Shown: positions 9,497 through 18,186 of the stretch, piece by piece
How positions within the stretch are numbered: the stretch's first letter is position 1
Layout of the letters: every line of letters starts with the position of its first letter
Made by a program: the position numbers and the translations under genes
Notes under the pieces: generated by a model
Told to the model about the DNA's origin: nothing
Database searches by the model: none
The model's input: only the letters and a program-made list of their open reading frames with translations
Source: Geodermatophilus sp. YIM 151500
Lineage (GTDB): Bacteria; Actinomycetota; Actinomycetes; Mycobacteriales; Geodermatophilaceae
DNA: 64,000 bases
Reading direction: 5' to 3'
NCBI RefSeq assembly: GCF_025716945.1
Contig: NZ_JAOVZT010000003.1
Coordinates: 211,898 to 275,897, forward strand

Positions 9497-10572
9497 CGGG
9501 CTGCTCCCTCCCCGGGCGGGGCGATCGGGACGACGCGGCCGGTCCGCGACGACTCGTAGACGGCGGTCACCACCGCCAGGGACGTGCGGGCGTCGCGCCC
9601 GGTGACGGCGGGCTCGCGACCCAGGAGGACCGCCTGGGCGAAGTCCTGCACCTGCCGGGTGTGGAAGTCCCCCAGCCGCGCGTTGATCGACCCGATGTCC
9701 GGCCGGGCCTCGCGTGCGGCGTCGAAGGGCGTGGACAGGTGGGTCTCCCCCGGCACGGTCCAGAGCTCGTTGACGCCCTCCTGGCCCTCGGGGAACTCCA
9801 GCACGCTGGCGATCGCACCGGTCTCCCCGACGACCGTGACCCGGTTGCCGAGGTTGTGGTTGGCCGCCGTGGTGGCCGTGATCGTGGCCGTCGCGCCGGA
9901 CTCGAACGCGACCACCGCCGAGGCGGAGTCCTCGGTCTCGATGTGGGCGCCGTGGGCGTGGGTGCGGATGAACCCGCTCACCTGGGTGGGCCGCCCGAGG
10001 AACCAGCACAGCAGGTCGATCTGGTGGACGGCCTGGGTCATGAGCACCCCTCCACCGTCGGTGTCCCAGCGGCCGCGCCAGGCGTCGGACGCGTAGTACT
10101 CCGCGGGGCGGTGCAGCAGCACCGAGACCTCGCCCAGCACCGGACGTCCGAGGCAGCCGTCGTCGACCGCGGCCCGGATCCGCTGGGCCGCCGGCCAGAA
10201 CCGCCGCTGGAAGAGCACCCCGAGGGTCACGCCGGCCCGGTCGGTGGCCGCGATCATCCGGTCGGCCGCGGCCAGGTCGACCGCGATCGGCTTCTCGCAG
10301 AGCACGTGCAGGCCGGCCTCGGCGGCCCGCACCACGACCGCCTCGTGCACCGGGTGCGGCGTGCACACGGTGACCGCGTCGAGGCCCAGCTCGACCAATC
10401 CGTCGAGACCGGGCGTGGCGTACGGGACGCCGTGCTCGGCGGCGAAGGCCGCGACCCGGTCCGCCGCCGGGTCGCAGCAGCCCACGACCTCGACGTCGTC
10501 CACCTGGTGCAGGGCGCGCGCGTGGTTGCCGGCGATCCGACCGCAGCCCACGATGCCTACTCGCAGCGTCAT
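9493..10572 (-). CDS. Gfo/Idh/MocA-family oxidoreductase
   Basis: The 359-residue protein begins MTLRVGIVGCGRIAGNHARAL, the N-terminal Rossmann motif of Gfo/Idh/MocA NAD(P)-dependent dehydrogenases, and contains the hallmark CEKPIAVDL (the EKP lysine) and a C-terminal sheet domain with GGGVLMTQAVHQIDLLCWF, whose histidine is the usual catalytic residue. It should oxidise a hydroxyl of a sugar, cyclitol or similar polyol. It is coupled on both sides: its ATG shares one base with the TGA of the 65-codon remnant, and its stop overlaps the flavoprotein start. Confidence 0.9.
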   Translation of the reverse strand: MTLRVGIVGCGRIAGNHARALHQVDDVEVVGCCDPAADRVAAFAAEHGVPYATPGLDGLVELGLDAVTVCTPHPVHEAVVVRAAEAGLHVLCEKPIAVDLAAADRMIAATDRAGVTLGVLFQRRFWPAAQRIRAAVDDGCLGRPVLGEVSVLLHRPAEYYASDAWRGRWDTDGGGVLMTQAVHQIDLLCWFLGRPTQVSGFIRTHAHGAHIETEDSASAVVAFESGATATITATTAANHNLGNRVTVVGETGAIASVLEFPEGQEGVNELWTVPGETHLSTPFDAAREARPDIGSINARLGDFHTRQVQDFAQAVLLGREPAVTGRDARTSLAVVTAVYESSRTGRVVPIAPPGEGAAR

Positions 10573-10769
10573 CAGAAGTGCTCCGCGGCATCGACGTCGC
10601 GGGCGGCCGACACGCCCTGGTCGAGGACGCCCAGCCTCGCGACGTCCGCGGCGTCGAGCTCGACGTCGAGGGCGGCGAGGTTCTCGGCCTGACGGGTGGG
10701 GTCGGCGGACCGGACGAGGGGTCCGGTACCCAGGCTCGGCGGCATCCGGTCGCGCATGGTCGGGGTCAT
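10572..10769 (-). pseudogene. Aldo/keto reductase C-terminal remnant (65 codons)
   Basis: The reading frame encodes 65 residues. QAENLAALDVELDAADVARL matches the conserved C-terminal helix of aldo/keto reductases, and the preceding PSLGTGPLVRSADPTR fits the strand and NADP-contacting segment just before it. Everything upstream, including the catalytic Asp-Tyr-Lys-His set, is absent. The frame is nevertheless coupled to its neighbours: ATGA with the OYE gene (10766-10769) and TGATG with the Gfo/Idh gene (10570-10574). It is probably a deletion remnant kept as a translational bridge. A functional microprotein is possible but unsupported. Confidence 0.6.
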
Positions 10770-12715
10770 CGGGAAGCCCCCACCGGCAGCTCGGCCCGGC
10801 GGGTGATCTCGGCGGCGACGGCGACGGCACCGGTCAGCGCGGCGTGCACGGAGCCGCCGTCGCCGCTCGCGTCCCCGACGGGGTGGACGCCCAGCCGCGG
10901 AGCCAGCGCGCGCAGCCGGTCGAGCAGCGCCGAGCGTGGCGAGACGCCGTGTGAGACCAGCAGCTCGCCGGGGGCGTCCACCCAGTGCTCCCCCGTCCCG
11001 TTGCGGAGCAGCAGCCGCGCCGCCTCGACGCGCACGACCGTCGCGCCGAGGTGGGTGGTCAGGCGCGCGGCCGCCGCGAGCCGCGGGAGGAGGAGGATCC
11101 CGGCTCGCCGGCCGACGTCCGGGGCGAGCTGCGGCTGCGGGCAGACGAGCACGACCCGGCTCCCCCGCCGGAGCAGGTCGTCGGCGACGGCAGCCGCCTC
11201 CCGATCGCCGCCGTAGACGGTGACCGCCTCGGGGGCCGGGTCGCCGGCGAGCAGGAAGTCGCGGACGTCGCGGGTGGGGCGGGTGCCGGCGCCCGGGAGG
11301 TCCGGCGCGGACCCTGCTCCCCCGGTGGCGAGCACGACCGCATCGGGCACCCGGCCCGCGAAGGTCCCCGGCCCGACGCGGACCCGGGTGTGGACGGCTA
11401 CCCCGAGGTCGGCCAGCTCGGCGCGGTACCACTCGACGATGCGGGCGTACTCAGGGTACGCGTGCAACCGCGCGGCGAGCGCGAAGTCGCCGCCGGTCTC
11501 CGGCCGTTCGTCGTAGAGGTCGACCGCGTGCCCGGCGATCGCGAGCTCGCGCGCGACCCCCATGCCGGCCGGCCCGGCGCCGACCACGGCGACCCGGGCC
11601 ACCTGCGCGGCCGGCTTCCCGGGCTGGTCGGCCTCCCGCCCGACCCACGGGTTGACGGTGCAGGGCACCGGCCCGGCCGCGAGGCTGTCGATGCAGTGGT
11701 TGCAGGCGATGCAGGGCCGGTAGCGGCCGCCGTCCAGCGCCCGGTTGCAGAAGTCCGGATCGGCGTGCAGCGTCCGGGCCAGGCTCACGAAGTCGGCCTG
11801 GCCGGCGGCGATGATCTCCGCCGCCGTCTCCGGCGTGCTGATCCGGCCGGCCACGCCGACCGGGATGGCGTACCCCCGGACGTAGGGCGCGGCGTGCTCG
11901 CGCAACAGCCCGCGCTCCCATTCCCCCGGCTGGATGATCCACTGGCCGGCCTCGTAGTTCCCGGCCGAGACGTCGAGGAAGTCGAGCCGGTCGGTGTCGA
12001 CCGCGGCCATCCGCCGGCGGGTCAGCTCGGGCGTGAGGCCGCCCTCCACGCCCTCGAACGCCGAGAACCGCAGTCCCAGCACGATGCCCGGAGCGGAGCT
12101 GCGGACGCTCTCGATGACCCGGTTCACGAAGAGTGTCGGGTCGCCCCACTCGTCGTCGCGCCGGTTGTAGGCCGGCGAGAGGAATTGGTGGATCAGGTAG
12201 CCGTGGCCGCCGTGCAGGCTGATGACGTCGACGCCGGCCGCCTGGCAGCGGGCCGCGGCCTCGCCGTAGCACGCGATGAGGTGCTCGATCTCCTCGGCGT
12301 CGAGCTGTGCGGGCCTCTCGCCGCCCACGACCTCGCACGGGACCGGGGAGGGCGCGACCGGGGTGAAGCCGCTGACCGCCCCTTGGGAGGTGCGCCCGCC
12401 GTGGTTGAGCTCGACACCGAACAGCGCTCCGGCGGCGTGCACGGCCGCGGCGGCGCGGGCGATGCCGGGGACGCGCTCGTCGACGTGAACCCCCATCTGG
12501 CGGATGCGGCCCTTGCCGTCGGCGCGCACGTAGCTCGCCTCCGTGAAAACGAGCGCCGCTCCGCCCTGCGCGCGACGGGCCAGGTAGTCGACGTAGCGGT
12601 CGGTCATCGTGCCGTCGATCTCGCAGTAGTTGCGCTCCATGGGGGCGGAGACGAACCGGTTGTGCAGCGTCAGCCGGCCCATCGGGAGGGGAACGGCGAA
12701 GGGAGCCACGGGCAT
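10766..12715 (-). CDS. NADH:flavin oxidoreductase, 2,4-dienoyl-CoA reductase (FadH) family
   Basis: The 649-residue protein has the two-part FadH/trimethylamine-dehydrogenase layout. Residues 1-370 form an old-yellow-enzyme FMN barrel (GVELNHGGRTSQG, SLHGGHGYLIHQFLSP with the catalytic-region histidines, and the Cys cluster CIACNHCIDSLAAGPVPC, a likely [4Fe-4S] site). Residues 380-640 form an FAD/NAD(P) domain (VAVVGAGPAGMGVARELA). It should pass electrons from NAD(P)H through FAD, Fe-S and FMN to an activated double bond. ATG at 12715 follows AAGGAG. It heads the coupled block and lies 150 bp downstream of the MHS transporter. Confidence 0.9.
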   Translation of the reverse strand: MPVAPFAVPLPMGRLTLHNRFVSAPMERNYCEIDGTMTDRYVDYLARRAQGGAALVFTEASYVRADGKGRIRQMGVHVDERVPGIARAAAAVHAAGALFGVELNHGGRTSQGAVSGFTPVAPSPVPCEVVGGERPAQLDAEEIEHLIACYGEAAARCQAAGVDVISLHGGHGYLIHQFLSPAYNRRDDEWGDPTLFVNRVIESVRSSAPGIVLGLRFSAFEGVEGGLTPELTRRRMAAVDTDRLDFLDVSAGNYEAGQWIIQPGEWERGLLREHAAPYVRGYAIPVGVAGRISTPETAAEIIAAGQADFVSLARTLHADPDFCNRALDGGRYRPCIACNHCIDSLAAGPVPCTVNPWVGREADQPGKPAAQVARVAVVGAGPAGMGVARELAIAGHAVDLYDERPETGGDFALAARLHAYPEYARIVEWYRAELADLGVAVHTRVRVGPGTFAGRVPDAVVLATGGAGSAPDLPGAGTRPTRDVRDFLLAGDPAPEAVTVYGGDREAAAVADDLLRRGSRVVLVCPQPQLAPDVGRRAGILLLPRLAAAARLTTHLGATVVRVEAARLLLRNGTGEHWVDAPGELLVSHGVSPRSALLDRLRALAPRLGVHPVGDASGDGGSVHAALTGAVAVAAEITRRAELPVGASR

Positions 12716-12865
12716 GGGATCTCCTTGTTCAGGACGCGACCGCGGCGCGGGCGGCCAGAACGTCGGTCAGGTGCCGGATGCGGTGCGGGGACACGGCTGG
12801 TCCTCCCGTGGTGGGAGAGGGGCGCCCGGGTTCGGCGCCGCGGGTGGGCGGCGCCGGACACCGCG

Positions 12866-14191
12866 TCAGCGGCGGCGGTGGAGGCCGAGCTCGCCGGTAG
12901 GGGTCCGGTAGGTCTCCGGGCCGGTGGCGAAGGCGGCGGCGGCGAGGATGGCGAACCCGAGGCACATCCACGCGACGGGCTGCCAGTTCGCGACGTCCCC
13001 GTCGGTCATCGCCTGGGCGATCGCCGGGGTGAAGCCGGCGGCCAGCAGACCGAGCATCAGACCGATGGCCATGCCGCTGTAGCGGACCCTGGCCGGGAAC
13101 TGCTCGGGGAAGGCCGCCATGTAGCTGCCGTTCGGCGCGGCGTAGAAGATGCCGATCAGCACGATGCCGCTGAGGAAGACGACCGGGACGTTGCCGGTAC
13201 CGATGGCGTTGAAGTACACGAACATCATCACGCCGGCGCCGAGGACCCCGCCGATGAAGACCGGCTTGCGGCCGATCGTGTCGGCCAGCCATCCGTAACA
13301 GGGCTGGGTGAGGACGGCCGCCATGTTGGCCGCGGCGATGGCGTACAGCATGGTCGAGCGCTCGATGCCGTTGTGCTCCACGGCATAGGCCAGCGCGAAG
13401 ACGTTGACGATCGTGTTCATCATGGCGAAGGTCGAGCTGAGCATGACCCGCAGGACGGCGGCCCAGTGGCCGCGGAAGAGCTCCACGATCGGGAGGTCGG
13501 CGACCTCGTCGTCCCGCTTCGCCTGCTCGAAGACCTCGGGCTCCTCCAGCTGGCGGCGTAGCCAGAAGGCCATGACGGTCAGCAGGATGCTGATCCAGAA
13601 CGGCACCCGCCAGCCCCAGGAGTAGAGCTGGTCGTCGGGCAGCGAGGCGACCGGGATGAAGACGAGGCTGGACAGGACGATGCCGAACATGATCCCGCTC
13701 ATGGTGAAGCTGGCGAAGAACGAGCGGCGGTGCTCGGGGGCGTGCTCCATCGACAGCGACGCGGAGCCGGGCGACTCACCGCCGGCGGAGAGGCCCTGCA
13801 GCAGGCGGAGCAGCACCAGCAGAACCGGCGCGGCCATGCCGATCTGGCCGTACGTCGGGAGGCAGCCGATCGCGAAGGTCGCCAGGCCCATCAGGAGCAG
13901 GCAGGCGATGAGGGTGTTGCGCCGGCCGAGCTTGTCCCCCAGGTGACCCCAGAGGACGGCGCCGAGGGGCCGGGCGACGTAGGCGACGCCGAGCGTGCTG
14001 ATCGACAGCAGGGTGGCCGTCCCCCCGCTCGGGAAGAAGACCTGGCCGAAGATCAACGCGGCGGCCGAGCCGTAGATGAAGAAGTCGTAGTACTCGAGCG
14101 TGCTGCCGAGGAAGCCCGACAGCGCGGCGCGGCGCGCGTTGCCGGTGTCCCTGCTCGCGACGGGCTCGGGAGCCATGGTCGTGGTGCTCAT
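12866..14191 (-). CDS. MHS-family MFS transporter (shikimate/metabolite:H+ symporter type)
   Basis: The 441-residue protein has twelve predicted membrane segments and the metabolite:H+ symporter signatures: [19 protein letters not shown] in TM1, [13 protein letters not shown] in the loop after TM2-TM3, and [10 protein letters not shown] in the second half. Family members (ShiA, KgtP, ProP-like) import small organic acids and osmolytes with protons. The adjacent catabolic genes suggest it imports their substrate, probably an organic acid or polyol-type compound. ATG at 14191 follows AAGGA. A perfect palindrome lies about 95 bp upstream. Confidence 0.88.
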   Translation of the reverse strand: MSTTTMAPEPVASRDTGNARRAALSGFLGSTLEYYDFFIYGSAAALIFGQVFFPSGGTATLLSISTLGVAYVARPLGAVLWGHLGDKLGRRNTLIACLLLMGLATFAIGCLPTYGQIGMAAPVLLVLLRLLQGLSAGGESPGSASLSMEHAPEHRRSFFASFTMSGIMFGIVLSSLVFIPVASLPDDQLYSWGWRVPFWISILLTVMAFWLRRQLEEPEVFEQAKRDDEVADLPIVELFRGHWAAVLRVMLSSTFAMMNTIVNVFALAYAVEHNGIERSTMLYAIAAANMAAVLTQPCYGWLADTIGRKPVFIGGVLGAGVMMFVYFNAIGTGNVPVVFLSGIVLIGIFYAAPNGSYMAAFPEQFPARVRYSGMAIGLMLGLLAAGFTPAIAQAMTDGDVANWQPVAWMCLGFAILAAAAFATGPETYRTPTGELGLHRRR

Positions 14192-14286
14192 GCGGGGTCC
14201 TTTCGCGGGCGGCGCGCCGCCGACGGGGTTGGCGGTCGCAGCGGCGGGCAGTTCGTGCCGCCGTGCGCTGCGTCGACTGTGACCCC

Positions 14287-14302
14287 ACACACTTGAGTGT
14301 GT
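14287..14302. promoter_or_regulatory. Perfect palindrome, putative operator of the catabolic operon
   Basis: ACACACT-TG-AGTGTGT is a perfect 7-bp inverted repeat with a two-base centre, between the LysR stop and the transporter start. Its position in the promoter region of the transporter-led operon suggests a regulator site. Which regulator binds is unknown; the neighbouring LysR protein is one candidate. Confidence 0.55.
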
Positions 14303-14341
14303 CCAACACCGAATTGCACTGGCACCAAGAGCGATTCGAGC

Positions 14342-15238
14342 TCAGTGGGCAGGAGTGGGCAGGACCTCCTCCGCGACGGCCAGCACGGCGTCGCGGGCGG
14401 CCGAGCCGCGGCGCGGCGACCACCCGATCCCGTGGTTCATCGTCACGTCGGTCCCCGTGAGGGGCACGTAGCGGGACCCGGGTGGCAGGACGTGAGCGAT
14501 GCCCTCGGTCATCAGCGCGATGCCGACCCCGGCGGCCACCAGCATCAGGATCATGTAGGGGTCGGTGATCTCCTGGACGACGTGGGGGCGGAAGCCGGCG
14601 TCGACGCAGGCTCGCATCGCCGACTCCTGCAGCGCCGACCCCGCGGTGAGCGGCGTCGTGATGAAGTCCTGGTCGGCCAGCTCGACGATGTCGACGCTGG
14701 GCCGCTCCGCGAGCGGGTGGTCGGTGGGCAGCACCACCCCGAAGGTCTCGAGCGCGATCAGACGCGTGGAGATGAGGGCCGAGTCCACCGGCAGGCCGAT
14801 GAAGGCCACATCGAGGCGGCCGGAGTCGAGCTGCTCGACGGCGTCGCGGGTCATGACCCGCCCGACCAGGTCCAGGGCGATGTCGGGGAAGCGCTCGCGG
14901 ACCGCGCGGGTGAGCGGCGGGAGCGAGAGGTGGTTGAGGACCCCGCTGAAGCCGATCCCGACCCGCCCGTAGACGCCGCCCACCGACGCGAGCGTGGCCC
15001 TGCGCGCCGTCTCGACCTCCTCCATCACCACCCGGGCGTGGGGCAGCAACGCCTGCCCGGCGGCCGTCAGGGACACCGACCGCGTGCTCCGCTCGAACAG
15101 CGGTGTCCCCAGGTCCCTCTCGAGCTTGCGGATGGTCTGGCTCAGCGGTGACTGGGCCATCTGCAGTCGGGCCGCGGCGCGGCCGAAGTGCAGCTCCTCC
15201 GCGACGGCGATGAAGGCCTGGATCCACCGGATCTCCAC
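14342..15238 (-). CDS. LysR-family transcriptional regulator
   Basis: The 298-residue protein starts VEIRWIQAFIAVAEELHFGR and continues with the LysR winged helix-turn-helix (AAARLQMAQSPLSQTIRKLE). A periplasmic-binding-protein-like effector domain follows (residues about 90-295). GTG at 15238 is preferred over the upstream ATG at 15271 because GAGGGAG sits at correct distance before it and the start then aligns with typical LysR N-termini. The gene is divergent from the SDR gene and precedes the transporter operon on the same strand, so it likely controls one or both in response to a pathway intermediate. Confidence 0.88.
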   Translation of the reverse strand: MEIRWIQAFIAVAEELHFGRAAARLQMAQSPLSQTIRKLERDLGTPLFERSTRSVSLTAAGQALLPHARVVMEEVETARRATLASVGGVYGRVGIGFSGVLNHLSLPPLTRAVRERFPDIALDLVGRVMTRDAVEQLDSGRLDVAFIGLPVDSALISTRLIALETFGVVLPTDHPLAERPSVDIVELADQDFITTPLTAGSALQESAMRACVDAGFRPHVVQEITDPYMILMLVAAGVGIALMTEGIAHVLPPGSRYVPLTGTDVTMNHGIGWSPRRGSAARDAVLAVAEEVLPTPAH

Positions 15239-15273
15239 ACGAGACTCCCTCACTCGTCCGAGGACGGCCATAT

Positions 15274-15292
15274 AGTGACGATCGCGATCACT
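15274..15292. promoter_or_regulatory. Imperfect palindrome in the LysR/SDR divergent promoter
   Basis: AGTGACGATCGCGATCACT has matching 5-bp ends and a near-symmetric GATCGCGATC core. It lies in the 106-bp divergent region, overlapping a TATA-like element on the minus strand. This is a plausible LysR autoregulatory site, assigned by position only. Confidence 0.4.
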
Positions 15293-15344
15293 TGCGTCGA
15301 CATTATCCGCGTCGAGTACATGAACCCGGACCGGGAGGCACCGA

Positions 15345-16025
15345 GTGGCCCGCAGACGAGCACTCGTCACCGGCGCGGCGAGCGGGATCGGCGCGGCCTG
15401 CGCCACCCGGTTGGCCGCCGACGGGATCGACGTGGTGACCGCCGACCAAGCCGCGGGAGCGGACGAGCGGGTGGACGTCAGCGACGAGCAGTCCGTCGTC
15501 GCGCTGCGCGATCGGGTGGGAGCGGTCGACGTGCTGGTCAACAGCGCAGGCATCGTCGGCCCCTCGGCCCCGCTCGTGGACCTCGACCTGACCTCGTGGC
15601 GGCGGACGTTCGCCGTCAACACGGACGGCACCTTCCTGATGTGCCGAGCGTTCGCGCCCGCGATGGTGAGGCACGGCTGGGGACGCATCGTCAACGTCGC
15701 CAGCATCGCCGCGAAGGACGGCAATCCGGCGCAGAGCGCCTATTCCGGGTCGAAGGCGGCGGTGATCGCGCTGACCAAGTCGCTCGGCAAGGAGCTGGCC
15801 ACGACGGGAGTGCTGGTGAACGTCGTCGCACCGGCCGCGGTGGTCACGCCGATGAACGCGACCACCGATCCGGCAGTCCTGGCCCGATCCCAGTCCCTGA
15901 CACCCATGGGCCGGTTCGGGACGGCCGAGGAGATCGCCGAGCTCATCGCCTGGCTCTCCTCCGACGCGGTCAGCTTCTCGACCGGCGCGGTGTACGACGC
16001 CTCCGGCGGGCGCGCGACGTACTGA
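15345..16025 (+). CDS. SDR-family NAD(P)-dependent oxidoreductase
   Basis: The 226-residue protein is a classical short-chain dehydrogenase. It has the cofactor motif TGAASGIG, the NSAG motif, a catalytic Ser in NVASIAAKDGN, and the YSGSK catalytic Tyr/Lys pair, and ends with a typical GGRATY tail. It should interconvert a hydroxyl and a carbonyl in the cytosol. GTG at 15345 follows GGGAGG. Divergent from LysR and beside the catabolic operon, it probably belongs to the same pathway. Confidence 0.9.
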   Translation: MARRRALVTGAASGIGAACATRLAADGIDVVTADQAAGADERVDVSDEQSVVALRDRVGAVDVLVNSAGIVGPSAPLVDLDLTSWRRTFAVNTDGTFLMCRAFAPAMVRHGWGRIVNVASIAAKDGNPAQSAYSGSKAAVIALTKSLGKELATTGVLVNVVAPAAVVTPMNATTDPAVLARSQSLTPMGRFGTAEEIAELIAWLSSDAVSFSTGAVYDASGGRATY

Positions 16026-16200
16026 TGCGGTGTGCTGGTCGGTAGGCGGTGACCGGCTCGCGCCCGCTGCAGGCGGACGGGGCCGGCGGCCGGCCGGCAG
16101 CGGTCCCCCCGGGTCAGCGCGCCTTGACCGTCCGGTGGGGAAGCACTTCACTGAGACGCGCCGGTGGCGGCGCAGCGTCCGGCGGCGGAGGGGCCCCGCG

Positions 16201-17211
16201 ATGTTCGACAGCATCACGCCAGGACAGGCCGAGCTGGTCTGCGGCGCCATGTCCACGCTCGTCGACCGGCGATCGCGCGGAGACCTCGGCCGCGGCGAGG
16301 CGCTCATCGACGCCGCGTCCGCACTGTTGTTCCACCACCCGGCCGGTGACGGGGGACGCGGTTGCCGCGGGGTCCCACCCGACGCCCTGGCCCGCGCCGT
16401 GCCTGCCGGCGGGGTGCTGGCGACCGAGACGGCGGAGCTCCTGGCGGTCACCGCCCTGGCAGACGGGCGCGCCGACCCGGATCGCCTGCTCGCCGCGGTC
16501 ACCTACGCCGATGCCCTGGGAGTGCAGGCCGGCTGGGTCGAGCAGCTCCGGGACATCGCAGGTGGGCGCTTCGAGCGCGCCCTGGCCGACATGATCCGCC
16601 GCAACACCGCGACGTTCCCCGGCCTCGGCGATGCCGAGGGACAACCGCACATGCAGCCCTACACCGGCCGCACCGACGCCGACAAGCGGCTGGCCGATTC
16701 CTTCCAGGAGCTCGAGGCGTACCCGGCCGAGACGTTCGGGCACGCGTTCTGGGTGCACTTCCGCCGGCACGGCTTCCGATTTCCCGGGCAGGAAGGCGCT
16801 TTCAACGGCGCCTTCGCCGTCCCCCACGACGGTCTGCACGTGCTCTCCGGATACGACACCTCCATCCAGGGCGAGCTGATGGTCAGCACCTTCACCGGAG
16901 AGATGCACCGCACCGACGCCCTCGGGGCGCACATCCTGCCGGTCATCTTCGAGTGGCACGTCGGGATGGAGGTCAACGGCATCGGCGCCCAGCACGATGC
17001 CCTCGACCCCTGGAAGTTCGTCGTGGCCCTGGCGCGCGGGACGAGGACGCGGGTCGACGTCCTCGACCCGGGGTGGGACTTCCGGCACGAAGCCCGCCGT
17101 CCGCTGGCCGACCTGCGGCACGAGTACGGCATCCCCCCGCTCGAGGATCGGTACCGCCCGTCGGGGCCCGAGGTGAACGTCACCGCCGAGGCCGACCCCA
17201 CGGCCGCGTGA
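16201..17211 (+). CDS. TerB-like / Coq4-like two-domain protein
   Basis: The 336-residue protein has two recognisable halves. Residues about 10-135 resemble a TerB-like helical domain (GEALIDAASALLFHH, ATETAELLAVTALADGRADP, then a helix-rich stretch). Residues about 175-320 contain HDGLHVLSGYDTSIQGE at 209-225, which fits the HDxxH-x11-E metal-binding motif of Coq4 exactly. Coq4 acts in ubiquinone ring processing in eukaryotes and proteobacteria. Actinobacteria use menaquinone, so the role here is open; oxidative or lipid-binding work on an aromatic or prenyl compound is conceivable. It follows the SDR gene by 175 bp. ATG at 16201 is the start at which TerB similarity begins. Confidence 0.65.
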   Translation: MFDSITPGQAELVCGAMSTLVDRRSRGDLGRGEALIDAASALLFHHPAGDGGRGCRGVPPDALARAVPAGGVLATETAELLAVTALADGRADPDRLLAAVTYADALGVQAGWVEQLRDIAGGRFERALADMIRRNTATFPGLGDAEGQPHMQPYTGRTDADKRLADSFQELEAYPAETFGHAFWVHFRRHGFRFPGQEGAFNGAFAVPHDGLHVLSGYDTSIQGELMVSTFTGEMHRTDALGAHILPVIFEWHVGMEVNGIGAQHDALDPWKFVVALARGTRTRVDVLDPGWDFRHEARRPLADLRHEYGIPPLEDRYRPSGPEVNVTAEADPTAA

Positions 17212-17361
17212 GGCACGCCGGCGTCTCCTCCCCGCCCCGGACGCCGGCGACGGACATCACGCTCCCTCCCTGCGCGCCGCACCACCTGGCGACGCCGTCA
17301 CCGCCGGTCGTCCGACGACGGTGTCGCGCCCGGCGGCATCGCACCGCGACCGACCGAGCCG

Positions 17362-18186
17362 CTACGACGCCTCACGCATCGTCAGGCCCCCGAGCGAGAC
17401 GACGTACTCCTCCGTCTCCTGGTCGACGCGGACGGCGTACGTGGTCGGGTAGTAGGCGGTCTCCTGGTACGACTCGGGCAGCTTGAGCGGCTGCTCCAGG
17501 CTGGGTCCGGTCAACAGCCAGTCCCGGGTGATCATCGGCTCGACGAAGATGTACCGGCCGTCCCACACGCCGTTGATGATGATCTGGGTGAAGTCGTACT
17601 CGCCGGGGACGAGGCTGGTGTCGCTCGAGTCCACCAGGTGCACACCCATGGCGGGTACGGCCTGCGCGGCGACGGGCGGACCCGGGGGAACCGCGTAGTC
17701 CTCGGGCACGTATCTCGCCTCGGGGAGCTTCTCAGCCTTGGCTGCGTACGCCGGGTCGTCCGGGGTGATGGCGTCGATCGTCGCCATGTCCACCATGTCG
17801 AAGTGGAAGTCGAAGTGGGGCCGGCCGAACAGCTCGGGCGGCTCGTGCCCCTGGGGGTTCCAGTTGAGCATGACGTGGTCGAACGCGGTATCCGCGGCCT
17901 GATCGGGGAAGTCGAGCATCAACGTGGTCCCCGACGCGGGCAGCCCGTCCAGGGCGGTGGGCGTCAGCCGGAGGCCGACCTCCGTCGGGCGTCCGCCGTC
18001 GAGCGTCACGAAAGTCGTGACGGTCCCGTTGCCGAGCTCTTGCGACGGGCTGGAGAACGTGCCGGCGTCGGATGGCGCCGTGCTGCTGGACTGGGCGGAT
18101 CCGGTGCTGCAGCCGGTGAGAGCAGTCGCGCCGGCACAGGCGGCCACGGCGAGAACAGCGCCGCGGAGGGCGCGGCGAGCGGCCAT
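17362..18186 (-). CDS. Lipoprotein with a DUF5602/TTHB210-like domain
   Basis: The 274-residue product has a lipoprotein signal: twin Arg near the N-terminus, a hydrophobic stretch and the lipobox LTGC with Cys26 as the acylation site. A Ser/Thr-rich linker follows, then a domain with HFDFHFDMVDMATIDAI and AVPAMGVHLVDS. Its His pairs resemble the TTHB210-like (DUF5602) family, which is uncharacterised. The protein should sit on the outer face of the membrane. ATG at 18186 follows AGAGGTGAGG. It converges with the TerB-Coq4 gene. Confidence 0.75.
   Translation of the reverse strand: MAARRALRGAVLAVAACAGATALTGCSTGSAQSSSTAPSDAGTFSSPSQELGNGTVTTFVTLDGGRPTEVGLRLTPTALDGLPASGTTLMLDFPDQAADTAFDHVMLNWNPQGHEPPELFGRPHFDFHFDMVDMATIDAITPDDPAYAAKAEKLPEARYVPEDYAVPPGPPVAAQAVPAMGVHLVDSSDTSLVPGEYDFTQIIINGVWDGRYIFVEPMITRDWLLTGPSLEQPLKLPESYQETAYYPTTYAVRVDQETEEYVVSLGGLTMREAS

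Noticed and set aside
10985-13561. 858-codon plus-strand frame
   Set aside because: Antisense shadow of the OYE and transporter genes; no recognisable domain.
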